Source of the DNA: Hyphomicrobiales bacterium
GTDB taxonomy: Bacteria > Pseudomonadota > Alphaproteobacteria > Rhizobiales > Rhizobiaceae
Assembly (NCBI GenBank): GCA_002401155.1
Contig: NVSG01000001.1
Coordinates: forward strand, 707,707 to 771,706
Length of the DNA stretch: 64,000 bases
Direction: 5' to 3'
Made by a program: the position numbers and the translations under genes. Of the stretch, positions 55,702 through 64,000 are shown piece after piece; the stretch's first letter is position 1; the number at the start of each line of letters is the position of its first letter. The notes under the pieces are model-generated. The model was not told the origin of the DNA and searched no databases. It saw only the letters and a program-made list of their open reading frames with translations.

Positions 55702-56646
55702 ATGGAAAATCAAGAAATCGAACGCGGCCGGATTGCCGATTTTCTCCATCGCCTAAACGACAATGATATCTGGTGGTCCTTCTGGCATTCACCCGTTGCT
55801 GTTTTGTCGGCAGCTCTTGCGCTGTTTATGATTTTCATTTCCGTTTTTGCTTCAGTCATCGCACCGTTCAATCCGTTTGATCTGGCCAGCCTCGATCTGA
55901 TGGATTCAAGCCTGCCCCCAGTTTGGCAAAGCGGCGGCGACCCGCGCTTTTTACTCGGCACCGATGATCAGGGCCGCGATATCCTTTCGACCATTCTTTA
56001 TGGCTCGCGAATCTCGCTGCTGGTTGGCTTTGTCTCGGTCATATTCTCGCTGATACTGGGCGTCGGCCTCGGCCTAATTTCCGGCTATGTGGGAGGCCGC
56101 ACCGATGCCATCATCATGCGCATTGCCGATGTGCAATTATCCTTTCCGGCAATCCTAATTGCGCTACTGCTCGATGGGGTTGCTCGCACCCTGCTGCCAA
56201 AAGACGTACACAGTGAAATCGCCATATACGTGATGATTTTTGCCATCGCAGTTTCCGGCTGGGTACAGTATGCCCGCACGGTGCGCTCCATGGTGATGAC
56301 CGAAAAGGTCAAAGAATATGTGCAAGCAGGACAGGTGATTGGCCTTGGTCAATTCACCATCATGTGGCGCCATATTTTGCCCAATGTGATCGGCCCGGTA
56401 TTCGTCATTGGCACATTGCATCTGGCGCTGGCCATCATCATTGAAGCCACGTTGAGCTTTCTGGGTGTCGGTCTTCCACCAACAACCCCCTCGCTTGGCA
56501 CGCTCATTCGCATCGGCAATGAATATCTATTCTCCGGCGAATGGTGGATCACCATCTTCCCCGGTGCTGCCCTTGTGGCCATTGCTTTGTCGGTCAACCT
56601 CTTCGGTGACTGGCTGCGCGACGCCATTAACCCCAAATTATTGTAG
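55702..56646 (+). CDS. Peptide ABC transporter permease (DppC-like)
   Basis: The 314-residue permease has an N-terminal cytoplasmic stretch, then about six helices: FMIFISVFASVIAPFNPFDL, the LLGTDDQGRDILSTILYGSR signature and the EAA loop around VIGLGQFTIMWRHILPNVIG. It starts 1 bp after the DppB-like stop with AAGGGGA upstream; an in-frame ATG 63 bp earlier lies inside the preceding gene. Confidence 0.95.
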   Translation: MENQEIERGRIADFLHRLNDNDIWWSFWHSPVAVLSAALALFMIFISVFASVIAPFNPFDLASLDLMDSSLPPVWQSGGDPRFLLGTDDQGRDILSTILYGSRISLLVGFVSVIFSLILGVGLGLISGYVGGRTDAIIMRIADVQLSFPAILIALLLDGVARTLLPKDVHSEIAIYVMIFAIAVSGWVQYARTVRSMVMTEKVKEYVQAGQVIGLGQFTIMWRHILPNVIGPVFVIGTLHLALAIIIEATLSFLGVGLPPTTPSLGTLIRIGNEYLFSGEWWITIFPGAALVAIALSVNLFGDWLRDAINPKLL

Positions 56647-56656
56647 GGGTTGAGAT

Positions 56657-58357
56657 ATGTCACAACTTCAGATTGAAAACCTCACCGTTGAATTTCCAAG
56701 CCGTAAAGGCGATTTCATCGCCGTCCAAGACTTCAGCATTGAATTGCAGGCAGGTGAAATTCTCGGTGTAGTTGGGGAATCCGGCGCAGGGAAATCCACC
56801 GTCGGCAACGCCGTTATTGGCCTGTTACAAAAACCCGGCCATATGATCGGGGGAACCATTTCCCTCGACGGCGAACGCATCGATGATCTCGACGAAGAAA
56901 TAATGCGCGCCATCCGTGGCAAACGCATCGGAATGATCTTCCAAGATCCCCTCACCTCATTAAATCCAATTGAGACCATTGCCAACCAACTCATTGAAAC
57001 CATTGTACTACACCTAAAACTCAGCAAAGCAGATGCACGGAAAAAAGCTGTCGATCTGCTCGATCAAGTTGGCATCCCCGACCCGTCCGTGCGCATCGAT
57101 CAATACCCGCATCAATTCTCCGGCGGCATGCGCCAGCGCGTGGTCATTGCACTGGCGCTTTGTGCCGATCCCGAAGTCATCATCGCCGATGAACCAACCA
57201 CCGCACTCGACGTATCAGTACAAGCACAAATCCTTGACCTCATGCGCGGCCTTTGCCGCGAGCGCAATGTGGGCATGATCCTGATCACCCATGATATGGG
57301 CGTGATCGCCGAAGTCACCGACCGCGTCGCCGTTATGTATCGCGGCAAGCTGGTAGAAATTGGCGAAACAGCGCAAGTGCTGGGCAGTCCAAAGCACGAT
57401 TATACCAAAAGCCTGATTTCAGCAGTTCCCCGTCCCGATAAACGCATCAATCGCTTTCCGTTGGTCACCTATATCGAGGATGTGGGCGAGCGCAAGGAAG
57501 TTGATATCGCCAATCACTGGCTCGGCCAGACGCAGGATTACGCTGATTTCGATGGCCCGTTGTTAAAGCTCACCGATCTTTCCATGCGTTTCATCACCAA
57601 GCATTCGATATTTCCCTCCAAGCGGATTTATCTTGATGCGGTAAAAAAGGTGAATTTTGACATCAAGAGCGGCGAAGTCTTTGGCATTGTCGGCGAAAGT
57701 GGCTCAGGAAAATCCACCATTGCCCGCATGGTCACCGGGATTTACAAGCCAACCGGCGGTAAAATCGAATTTGCCGGTGCCGATCTCACCGCCATGACCA
57801 CCGCCAAGGAAATCAACCCGTGGCGCCGTCAAATGCAGATGGTTTTTCAAGACCCCTTCTCATCCCTCAACGGGCGAATGCGGGTTGAGGATATCATCGC
57901 CGAGCCAATCCAGTTCCACAAGCAAGTCTCAACCAACGCCGAATGCTACGCCATCGTCCATGATTTGCTCGATATCGTCGGCCTCGGTAAAGTCGCGGCA
58001 CGCAAATTCCCGCATGAATTTTCTGGCGGTCAGCGCCAGCGCATTTCGATTGCACGAGCACTTGCCACCCGCCCGCGTTTTCTGGTTTGCGATGAACCCA
58101 CTTCCGCGCTGGATGTATCTATTCAGGCGCAGGTGCTCAATCTGCTGAAAGATTTACAGGAAGAAATGGGCCTCACCATGATGTTCATTTCCCACGATCT
58201 GCCCGTCATTCGCCAGATGTGCGACCGGGTCGCCGTTATGCGTAATGGCGAGATTTGCGAGATTGCGGAAACCGAAGACCTGTTCAACAATCCAAAACAT
58301 GAATACAGCCAGCATCTGCTCAGTCTGATGCCCAAGTTTTTCATGGACAAAAATTAG
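56657..58357 (+). CDS. Fused double ABC ATPase of the peptide transporter (DppD-DppF type)
   Basis: The 566-residue protein joins two ABC cassettes. The first has GESGAGKST, SGGMRQRVVIALALC and VIIADEPTTALD; the second has GESGSGKST, SGGQRQRISIARALA and FLVCDEPTSALD. Each cassette ends in an oligopeptide-type C-terminal domain. Many gammaproteobacterial systems use two separate proteins. It starts 10 bp after the DppC-like stop and completes the importer. Confidence 0.95.
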   Translation: MSQLQIENLTVEFPSRKGDFIAVQDFSIELQAGEILGVVGESGAGKSTVGNAVIGLLQKPGHMIGGTISLDGERIDDLDEEIMRAIRGKRIGMIFQDPLTSLNPIETIANQLIETIVLHLKLSKADARKKAVDLLDQVGIPDPSVRIDQYPHQFSGGMRQRVVIALALCADPEVIIADEPTTALDVSVQAQILDLMRGLCRERNVGMILITHDMGVIAEVTDRVAVMYRGKLVEIGETAQVLGSPKHDYTKSLISAVPRPDKRINRFPLVTYIEDVGERKEVDIANHWLGQTQDYADFDGPLLKLTDLSMRFITKHSIFPSKRIYLDAVKKVNFDIKSGEVFGIVGESGSGKSTIARMVTGIYKPTGGKIEFAGADLTAMTTAKEINPWRRQMQMVFQDPFSSLNGRMRVEDIIAEPIQFHKQVSTNAECYAIVHDLLDIVGLGKVAARKFPHEFSGGQRQRISIARALATRPRFLVCDEPTSALDVSIQAQVLNLLKDLQEEMGLTMMFISHDLPVIRQMCDRVAVMRNGEICEIAETEDLFNNPKHEYSQHLLSLMPKFFMDKN

Positions 58358-58423
58358 CTATATCAAATAGTTACAGGATATAGCTGAATCAGAAATTCAA
58401 ACCGTCGAAGAAAAGGAAACCCC

Positions 58424-59593
58424 ATGCCTATCATCAACCGCGTTGCTGAATTCCACGAAGAACTCACCGCCATTCGCCGCGATATTCATGCCCACCCAGA
58501 ACTCGGCTTCGAAGTACACCGCACCGCCGCTCTGGTGGTTGAAAACCTCGAAAAATATGGCGTCGATGAAATCGTAACCGGTATTGGCCGCACAGGCGTT
58601 GTTGCAGTCATCAAAGGCAAAACCAATAAAAGCGGCCGCGTTATCGGCCTTCGCGCCGATATGGACGCGCTTCCCATCACCGAAGCGCAACCAAGCGATC
58701 ATAAATCCACGGTCGACGGCGTCATGCACGCCTGCGGCCATGATGGACACACCACAATTTTGCTGGGAGCCGCCAAATATCTGGCCGAAACCCGAAATTT
58801 CGACGGCACTGCCATCATGATTTTCCAGCCCGCAGAAGAAGGCGGCGGCGGCGGACGTGAAATGGTCAATGACGGCATGATGGAACGTTTCGGCATTCAG
58901 GAAGTCTACGGCCTGCACAATGCACCGGGAAAACCAAAAGGCGAATTCGCCATCCGCCCCGGCTCACTAATGGCCGCAGCCGATTTTTTCGAAATTGAAA
59001 TCAAAGGAAAAGGCGGCCACGCTGCCCGCCCCCACCTTGGCGTTGACCCGATCATCGTTGGCACGGCCCTCGTACAGGCCTTGCAAACCATCGCCGCTCG
59101 TTCAGTGGACCCACTAGAATCCGTGGTAGTTTCCGTCACCATGTTCCACGCAGGCGATGCAACCAACGTCATTCCACAAACAGCAAGCCTTGCAGGCACC
59201 GCGCGTACATTGACCGCCGAAGTTCGTGATCTGGTAGAAAAACGCATGGGCGAAATCTGCGAAAGCGTCGGCGCAACCTTCGGTGCCAAAGTAACATTCA
59301 ACTATCGCCGCGAATATCCGATCACCATCAACAATCCCGAGCGCACAGACTTTGCCATTGAAGTTGCCAAAGCCATCGTCGGCGAAGACAAGGTCGAAGA
59401 AAACGTCGCCCCTGTTATGGGCGGCGAAGATTTTTCCTTCATGCTCAACGAGCGCCCCGGCGCCTATATCTTCCTCGGTCAGGGCGATACCGCAGGCGTG
59501 CACCACCCGGATTATGATTTTGATGATGATATCATTCCAATTGGCACGTCATACATGGTAAAATTGGTCGAAACCTCCATGCCGGCAGAATAA
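58424..59593 (+). CDS. M20 family amidohydrolase (hippurate hydrolase-like)
   Basis: The 389-residue metal-dependent amidohydrolase has HPELGFEVHRTAALV, LRADMDALPI, GVMHACGHDGHTTILLGAA and the catalytic Glu pair in IFQPAEEGGGGG. The C-terminal PVMGGEDFSFMLNERPGAYI holds the last metal His region. Family members cut N-acyl amino acids. It lies 66 bp after the transporter ATPase, so it may process imported acyl-amino acids or peptides. Confidence 0.94.
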   Translation: MPIINRVAEFHEELTAIRRDIHAHPELGFEVHRTAALVVENLEKYGVDEIVTGIGRTGVVAVIKGKTNKSGRVIGLRADMDALPITEAQPSDHKSTVDGVMHACGHDGHTTILLGAAKYLAETRNFDGTAIMIFQPAEEGGGGGREMVNDGMMERFGIQEVYGLHNAPGKPKGEFAIRPGSLMAAADFFEIEIKGKGGHAARPHLGVDPIIVGTALVQALQTIAARSVDPLESVVVSVTMFHAGDATNVIPQTASLAGTARTLTAEVRDLVEKRMGEICESVGATFGAKVTFNYRREYPITINNPERTDFAIEVAKAIVGEDKVEENVAPVMGGEDFSFMLNERPGAYIFLGQGDTAGVHHPDYDFDDDIIPIGTSYMVKLVETSMPAE

Positions 59594-59608
59594 GCAGCAG
59601 GGAAGAAA

Positions 59609-60607
59609 ATGGCATCTTCAAAGAATACAACGCCCCCGTGGCAACCAGCCGAAGATGTCCTCGCCCTATGGCCGAAACAGGAAGGAAAACCTGTTTCCGG
59701 TAGCCTGATCAATGGTTTGGGAAATGAAAAAGTTCACAACCCTGTCCCGGTTTTCTGGCGCCATGACGGTAGCATTGCCCATGGCGAGGTGATGTATCAT
59801 TTTCTCGATCAAGTCGATGCTGATGAGCGCGCCTTCGCCGCGCGCAGCTATAAGGACGAAATCGAGGCTATTCCAGTCAGTGAACTGGCATCTCAAGAAG
59901 CCGAAAACACAGTCGAAGACTGGGTGAGACTGGTAAAACAGGCAGCGCTCGATGCCGGAGCAGATCAGGTCGGCATTTGCAGATATCAACCAGAATGGAC
60001 CTATTCCGACCGCCCCCAGCCCAAGGGCGAATGGGTCGTGGTGATGGCCTTTGCCCATGATTATGACACGCTAAAAACCGCCCCCGACGTCGATAGCCTG
60101 ATCGAAGTAATGGACCAATATGGCCGCGCTGGAAAAGCCGCCAAATATCTCACCAACTGGATCAGCGAAAACGGTTTCCTCAGCGAAGCCAAAACCGGGC
60201 CAAACAGCGAAGACGTCTTGATGATCCCCGCCGCAATCGCCGCAGGCCTCGGCGAGTTGGGCAAACACGGCTCGATGATCAACCGTGAGTTCGGCTCCAA
60301 CTTCCGCCTATCCATGGTCACCACAGATTTGCCACTGGCAACCGACCAACCGGATGTTTTTGGTGCCGATGATTTTTGCCTGAATTGTCAGATCTGCACC
60401 AATGCCTGCCCACCCGTCGCAATCGTCCCGGAAAAGCAATTGGTCCGAGGCGAAACCAAATGGTATGTCGATTTCGATAAATGCGTGCCCTATTTCGTCG
60501 ATAACAACGCCTGCGGCATCTGCATCGCAGTCTGTCCATGGAGTCGCCCCGGCATTGCCGATAATCTGGTCAGAAAAATGGCCATACGCAAAGAGCGACT
60601 TGGCTGA
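59609..60607 (+). CDS. Reductive dehalogenase/QueG-like double 4Fe-4S protein
   Basis: The 332-residue protein has two C-terminal 4Fe-4S motifs, CLNCQICTNACPP and, 25-40 residues on, a Cys followed by CGICIAVCPWSRPG. The region before it (ADQVGICRYQ..., AKYLTNWISENGFL and AAGLGELGKHGSMINREFGS) matches the corrinoid-binding fold of reductive dehalogenases and epoxyqueuosine reductase. It has no Tat signal and no membrane anchor, so it is cytoplasmic and unlike respiratory dehalogenases. It lies 15 bp after the M20 gene. The substrate is unknown; I do not call it QueG because the location and N-terminus do not fit. Confidence 0.82.
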   Translation: MASSKNTTPPWQPAEDVLALWPKQEGKPVSGSLINGLGNEKVHNPVPVFWRHDGSIAHGEVMYHFLDQVDADERAFAARSYKDEIEAIPVSELASQEAENTVEDWVRLVKQAALDAGADQVGICRYQPEWTYSDRPQPKGEWVVVMAFAHDYDTLKTAPDVDSLIEVMDQYGRAGKAAKYLTNWISENGFLSEAKTGPNSEDVLMIPAAIAAGLGELGKHGSMINREFGSNFRLSMVTTDLPLATDQPDVFGADDFCLNCQICTNACPPVAIVPEKQLVRGETKWYVDFDKCVPYFVDNNACGICIAVCPWSRPGIADNLVRKMAIRKERLG

Positions 60608-60665
60608 ATTTCAAATAAATTCAAACAATTAGCGCAATAAAGAGAATCTAATTCTCACCCCAAAA

Positions 60666-61703
60666 TCAAACCATCGACAGCCCGAATTGCGCTGCTGCTT
60701 TTTCCAGCCCCTCGGCGATTTCCGTCGATAGCAATACACCATTTTCCTTGGCATCGCGCCATTTCGCCATGGCAGCATCGCCCGGCACTCGCACCGCATC
60801 AACACCGGGACGAGGAGGATTACTGCGGCAGGCATCGGCCAGAAAGCTCATCTGTTTGCGGAACATATCTGCCCCGCCAAAGGCATCAGGATCACTGACC
60901 TGCACAAAAATCGACAGACTACCCGGTTCCACGGCTCCCATGCGTCCAAAACCAGATAAGCCTTGTGAAAGCGCCTCCACCAGCAATGCCATCGCATAGC
61001 CCTTATGGCCCTTTTCCATGCCGCCCAAAGGCATGAGCGTACCGCCTCTCTCTGTTACTTCGGTTGGATCATTGCTGGCTTCACCACCTGCAGTCAGTAG
61101 CCAGTCATGATCAAATTTCTTGCCTTCTGCTGCCAATCCATTGGTCATGGTCACCGTGGTGATTGAAGAACTGATATCAAGCAAGATCGGATCACCCTCG
61201 GTCGGAATACCCGCCGCAAGCGGGTTTGGCGTGAACAGGCGCTTGGTACCACCGAACGGCGCAACCCATGCAGCATCTGCTGTAGAGCAACAAATTTGCA
61301 CCATGAACCCCTTATCCGTCGCCCGTCGTAAATAGGCAGCCAAAGCACCATTGTGCTGGCTACGCCCGATGGCCACCGAGCAGGTACCATATTCTGATGC
61401 ACGCTCCACAGCCAGATCAACTGCTGTTGCGGTCAGCCAAGCGCCGGGCAATTGATTGCCGTCCCATGCGACACAGGCTCCGCGATCAGAAACGACGGTC
61501 ACATCACCCTTTGGATTGACTATTCCCTCCTTGATCACGCCTATATAGCCCGGCACCAGCGCCAACCCATGGGTGAAATGACCGATCATATCAGCTTCAG
61601 TCAGACATTCGGCCATCATTTGTGCTTTGTCGGTTTCGATACCGGTAGCCTCAAACAATTCGCCCACCATGGCGCGCAATTTCGTGCAATCAAAACGGGG
61701 CAT
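60666..61703 (-). CDS. Ldh family NAD(P)-dependent oxidoreductase (malate/ureidoglycolate/delta-1-piperideine reductase type)
   Basis: The 345-residue protein belongs to the malate/L-lactate dehydrogenase family without a Rossmann fold: IGRSQHNGALAAYLRRATDK (catalytic His), WVAPFGGTKRLFTPNPLAAG and GHKGYAMALLVEALSQGLSG. Members reduce 2-oxo acids or cyclic imines such as delta-1-pyrroline-2-carboxylate. ATG at 61703 follows GAGGAGGG. It converges with the iron-sulfur gene (58 bp). The substrate is not fixed. Confidence 0.93.
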   Translation of the reverse strand: MPRFDCTKLRAMVGELFEATGIETDKAQMMAECLTEADMIGHFTHGLALVPGYIGVIKEGIVNPKGDVTVVSDRGACVAWDGNQLPGAWLTATAVDLAVERASEYGTCSVAIGRSQHNGALAAYLRRATDKGFMVQICCSTADAAWVAPFGGTKRLFTPNPLAAGIPTEGDPILLDISSSITTVTMTNGLAAEGKKFDHDWLLTAGGEASNDPTEVTERGGTLMPLGGMEKGHKGYAMALLVEALSQGLSGFGRMGAVEPGSLSIFVQVSDPDAFGGADMFRKQMSFLADACRSNPPRPGVDAVRVPGDAAMAKWRDAKENGVLLSTEIAEGLEKAAAQFGLSMV

Positions 61704-61800
61704 CAAGCCCTCCTCTTCGTACGGAAAATTCAGTTATCTGATTGATATCGTGATCGCTTTAGGAATCAAACCCGAAAATACATCTTGGAGGGTTTTTCAG

Positions 61801-62658
61801 TTATTCCTGATAACTGAAAAACGCCAGCCCTTCCGGCACCATCACAGTGGGGCGTTTAGGCAAATCATAAAGTGACACGACAAAACTGCGCGATTTCAAA
61901 TAGATATTATCAAAATCACTTCCCAGCATGGATATGAAATCAGCAGGTGTCGCAAAACCACGCGCATGCATTGGCAAAATAATGCTGGAACGCAGACGTT
62001 TAACAAGCTCTGACATACCACCAAGGCTCAGCGTCATTGCCCCGTCAATCGGAACCATAACCACGTCAAGACGGCCTATTTTGCCGAAATGTTCTTCAGT
62101 AAGCGCATGGTGCAAATGACCCAGATGGCCAATGCACAGCCCCGCCACTTCAAAAATGAAAATCGAATTGCCATTCGTCATATGAAGTCCGCCATTGAGG
62201 ATATCGGTAGTAACATTGCGAATGAGCACATCATCCACCTGCAGATAGTGGGAAGCGGCACCGCCATCAGGGTTCCAGCCGCGCAACACATGCTCAATCC
62301 CCGGATCAGGATAATCGGTAAAATGGGAGCTGTGAGCACGGTTCATGGTCACGACGCGCGGGACTTGCGTCCCCGCAAATCCGGCAAAGTCTGTGGCGAT
62401 GGTGACGCCTTTTTCAGACTCTATAATATAGGTTGAATGGCCGGAAAACGTAATCCGCACTTCATGGCTGGCAAGCCCTGCAATCTTGAAAATATTCTCA
62501 GAACCAGCGGAAGCATAGATCACATTGGGCAGGGATTGTGCGATCGCCAGACAGGTCGATGGCCTCCCTTGCGCCTGCGCACCACTGCTCATAACAGTGA
62601 TGAGCAACAATGAAACAGAAGTAAAAAGCTGAAGAAACCACTTGAATATAGATATCAT
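61801..62658 (-). CDS. Secreted MBL-fold metallo-hydrolase
   Basis: The 285-residue protein has a signal peptide (MISIFKWFLQLFTSVSLLLI, then SSGAQAQ) and a metallo-beta-lactamase-like fold of the UlaG/RomA type: VRITFSGHSTYIIESEKGVT, TMNRAHSSHFTDYPD (in the H-x-H-x-D-H place), GHLGHLHHALTEEH and PMHARGF. The usual HxHxDH motif is altered to a His/Ser-rich form (AHSSH), so activity is uncertain. It lies 97 bp upstream of the Ldh-family gene on the same strand. Not a classical beta-lactamase. Confidence 0.85.
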   Translation of the reverse strand: MISIFKWFLQLFTSVSLLLITVMSSGAQAQGRPSTCLAIAQSLPNVIYASAGSENIFKIAGLASHEVRITFSGHSTYIIESEKGVTIATDFAGFAGTQVPRVVTMNRAHSSHFTDYPDPGIEHVLRGWNPDGGAASHYLQVDDVLIRNVTTDILNGGLHMTNGNSIFIFEVAGLCIGHLGHLHHALTEEHFGKIGRLDVVMVPIDGAMTLSLGGMSELVKRLRSSIILPMHARGFATPADFISMLGSDFDNIYLKSRSFVVSLYDLPKRPTVMVPEGLAFFSYQE

Positions 62659-62727
62659 TGGACCCTCTCCTCTTATAACATCTATTAGCCTACCCTATAT
62701 CTATCCCTTGAACCAGCATTCGAGTAA

Positions 62728-63894
62728 TTGCCTGTGAACAACAAAGTGCCGAACTCCGCAGATTTTTACGAGACCCTTGCGATAAGTCACACGTTTGACG
62801 ATCTTACCCGTGGCGATTCCTACGAACCGTTGCCCAATGACTGGCTGGTGGGAACAGCCGATATCGTCGGCTCTACAAAACAGATCGAAGCTGGAAATTA
62901 TAAGACCGTAAACACCGTTGGAGCCGCCGTTATATCGGCACAAATCAATGGGGCCGCCGGCAAGGAATTCCCGTTTGTCTTCGGCGGCGATGGTGCAGCT
63001 TTCGCGTTTCATCCCGATCAGGAAGCAGCTGCCCACAAAGCGCTCGCGGAAGTCCGACGATGGTCGCAGGATGAATTTGGTCTGGAATTGCGCGCAGCAA
63101 TCATTCCCGTAAGCGACATCCGAAAAGCAAAATTTGATGTCACCGTCGCACGGTATCAAGCATCAAAAGGCGCGGACTACGCCATGTTTAACGGCGGCGG
63201 TGTTTCATGGGCCGAAAAGCAAATGAAGTCAGGCGAGTATGCAATTGACCCGGCACCCGCAGGTTCCCAGCCAGACCTCACCGGCCTTTCCTGTCGTTGG
63301 ACCCCGATGAGGTCAAAAAACGGCATCATTTTATCAGTCGTTATTCTGCCAGTGCCACAAGCCTCGACCAGCGAAATTGCAAAAGTCATGCATGCAATCG
63401 TTGAAGTTGCTGAAGGCATTGAGCGCGGCGGACACCCCATCCCTCAAGAAGGTCCCGGATATTCATGGCCGCCAAAAGGAATTGATATCGAAGCGAGGGC
63501 AAGCCATGGCTCCATGTCCATCTGGCGGCGAAAATTACAATTGCTGAAAGAAACCTTCATTGCACTGTTATTCTTCAAAACCGGTATCAGCGCGGCCGGT
63601 TTTGACCCCAACCATTATATGCAAACCGTTTCCAAAAACGCCGACTTCCGAAAATTCGAGGACGGCCTGAAAATGACACTCGATTGTGATGCAAATTCAC
63701 AGAAGAAATTAGAAAAAATCTTGGTGGATGCATCGGACAAAAATATCGTCACCTACGGCCTGTTCGAGCAAGACGAAGCAATCATGACCTGCATTGTGCC
63801 ATCGGTCACGAGAGATGACCATATCCATTTCGTAGATGGTGCCGCTGGAGGCTACACAAAAGCCGCCTCAAAAATCAAAGCGCAACTGGCCTAG
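62728..63894 (+). CDS. DUF3095 family protein, nucleotide-cyclase-like
   Basis: The 388-residue protein matches DUF3095. The N-terminal segment LVGTADIVGSTKQIEAGNYK resembles the metal-binding start of class III nucleotide cyclases, and PFVFGGDGAAFAFHPDQEAA the second half of the fold. The C-terminal part (FRKFEDGLKMTLDCDANSQK, then TYGLFEQDEAIMTCIVP) is a conserved DUF3095 region. No catalytic activity is established for the family. The start is TTG at 62728 or GTG at 62734. Its stop overlaps the stop of the following opposite gene. Confidence 0.85.
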   Translation: MPVNNKVPNSADFYETLAISHTFDDLTRGDSYEPLPNDWLVGTADIVGSTKQIEAGNYKTVNTVGAAVISAQINGAAGKEFPFVFGGDGAAFAFHPDQEAAAHKALAEVRRWSQDEFGLELRAAIIPVSDIRKAKFDVTVARYQASKGADYAMFNGGGVSWAEKQMKSGEYAIDPAPAGSQPDLTGLSCRWTPMRSKNGIILSVVILPVPQASTSEIAKVMHAIVEVAEGIERGGHPIPQEGPGYSWPPKGIDIEARASHGSMSIWRRKLQLLKETFIALLFFKTGISAAGFDPNHYMQTVSKNADFRKFEDGLKMTLDCDANSQKKLEKILVDASDKNIVTYGLFEQDEAIMTCIVPSVTRDDHIHFVDGAAGGYTKAASKIKAQLA

Positions 63895-64000
63895 CTTTCG
63901 GCCTCTTCATCAACCAGCCATTGCCTGACCGTATCGAACTTGTTTTTCAAATGCTCGCGTAAAATCATTGCCAGTTTTTCGCCTTCACGCCCTTCAAGCG
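63891..64000 (-). CDS. C-terminal end of an unidentified gene (partial)
   Basis: The last 35 codons of an open frame enter from the right edge on the minus strand: LEGREGEKLAMILREHLKNK, then FDTVRQWLVDEEAES and TAG at 63891-63893. The helical, charged tail would suit a GntR/FCD-type regulator but this is only a guess. Its stop shares the CTAG with the stop of the DUF3095 gene, so the two are tightly convergent. Confidence 0.5.
   Translation of the reverse strand, partial: LEGREGEKLAMILREHLKNKFDTVRQWLVDEEAES

Overview
The window is one continuous stretch of an alphaproteobacterial chromosome, most likely from the order Hyphomicrobiales (Rhizobiales). The evidence is a chemotaxis operon with the gene order known from Sinorhizobium meliloti (receptor, cheS, cheY1, cheA, cheW, cheR, cheB, cheY2, cheD, cheT), a bet cluster that includes choline sulfatase, an rpoD-dnaG-yqeY-carA housekeeping block, glnK-amtB, and a conserved secreted His/Gly-rich protein. 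Base composition looks near 50% GC, low for soil rhizobia; a marine or coastal relative is possible but cannot be fixed from the sequence. There is no phage, insertion sequence, CRISPR array or plasmid backbone.

Layout. 1-5.7 kb: the end of a peptide uptake system (binding protein cut by the window edge, M19 dipeptidase, LysR regulator), a tandem universal stress protein, a YdcH protein and an acyl-CoA dehydrogenase. 5.7-12.8 kb: an osmoprotectant/choline locus in which a betaine-type ABC transporter (ATPase, permease, binding protein) is divergent from betI-betC-betA. A BetI-like palindrome lies between them, and betB is absent. 12.8-14.4 kb: a cobalt-type nitrile hydratase (alpha, beta, activator). 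14.6-20.4 kb: a sulfur locus (SulP anion transporter, sulfurtransferase/phosphatase-like protein, persulfide dioxygenase-type metallo-hydrolase, split YeeE/YedE transporter, DUF2892 protein) next to a Crp/Fnr regulator with exactly two cysteines. 20.8-21.8 kb: a copper chaperone pair. 22.2-26.8 kb: a Cache-type chemoreceptor, then an unusual single-chain regulator with a TtrS-like periplasmic sensor joined through one membrane helix to a LuxR-type DNA-binding domain, followed by a secreted DsrE-like protein.

26.9-37.5 kb: a CAU tRNA, a SIMPL protein, HlyU, rpoD, dnaG, an EamA transporter, a histone-deacetylase-like amidohydrolase, yqeY and carA. 37.6-42.7 kb: a long coiled-coil protein, amtB, glnK and a LysR regulator with paired palindromes upstream. 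42.9-51.3 kb: the che operon, headed by a globin-coupled receptor. 51.8-60.6 kb: an acetylornithine-deacetylase-like protein, a complete peptide ABC transporter with a fused double ATPase, an M20 amidohydrolase and a reductive-dehalogenase/QueG-like iron-sulfur protein, which reads as one uptake-and-catabolism unit. 60.6-64 kb: an Ldh-family dehydrogenase, a secreted metallo-beta-lactamase-fold protein, a DUF3095 cyclase-like protein and the end of one more gene.

Three things stand out. First, the TtrS-LuxR fusion next to a DsrE-like protein looks like a one-protein version of a tetrathionate/thiosulfate two-component system. Second, a family of multi-hairpin repeats occurs four times, always in the same orientation and always starting about 30-40 nt after a stop codon, with compensatory base changes that argue for a structured RNA. 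Third, the iron-sulfur reductase-like protein in the peptide operon has no obvious assigned role.
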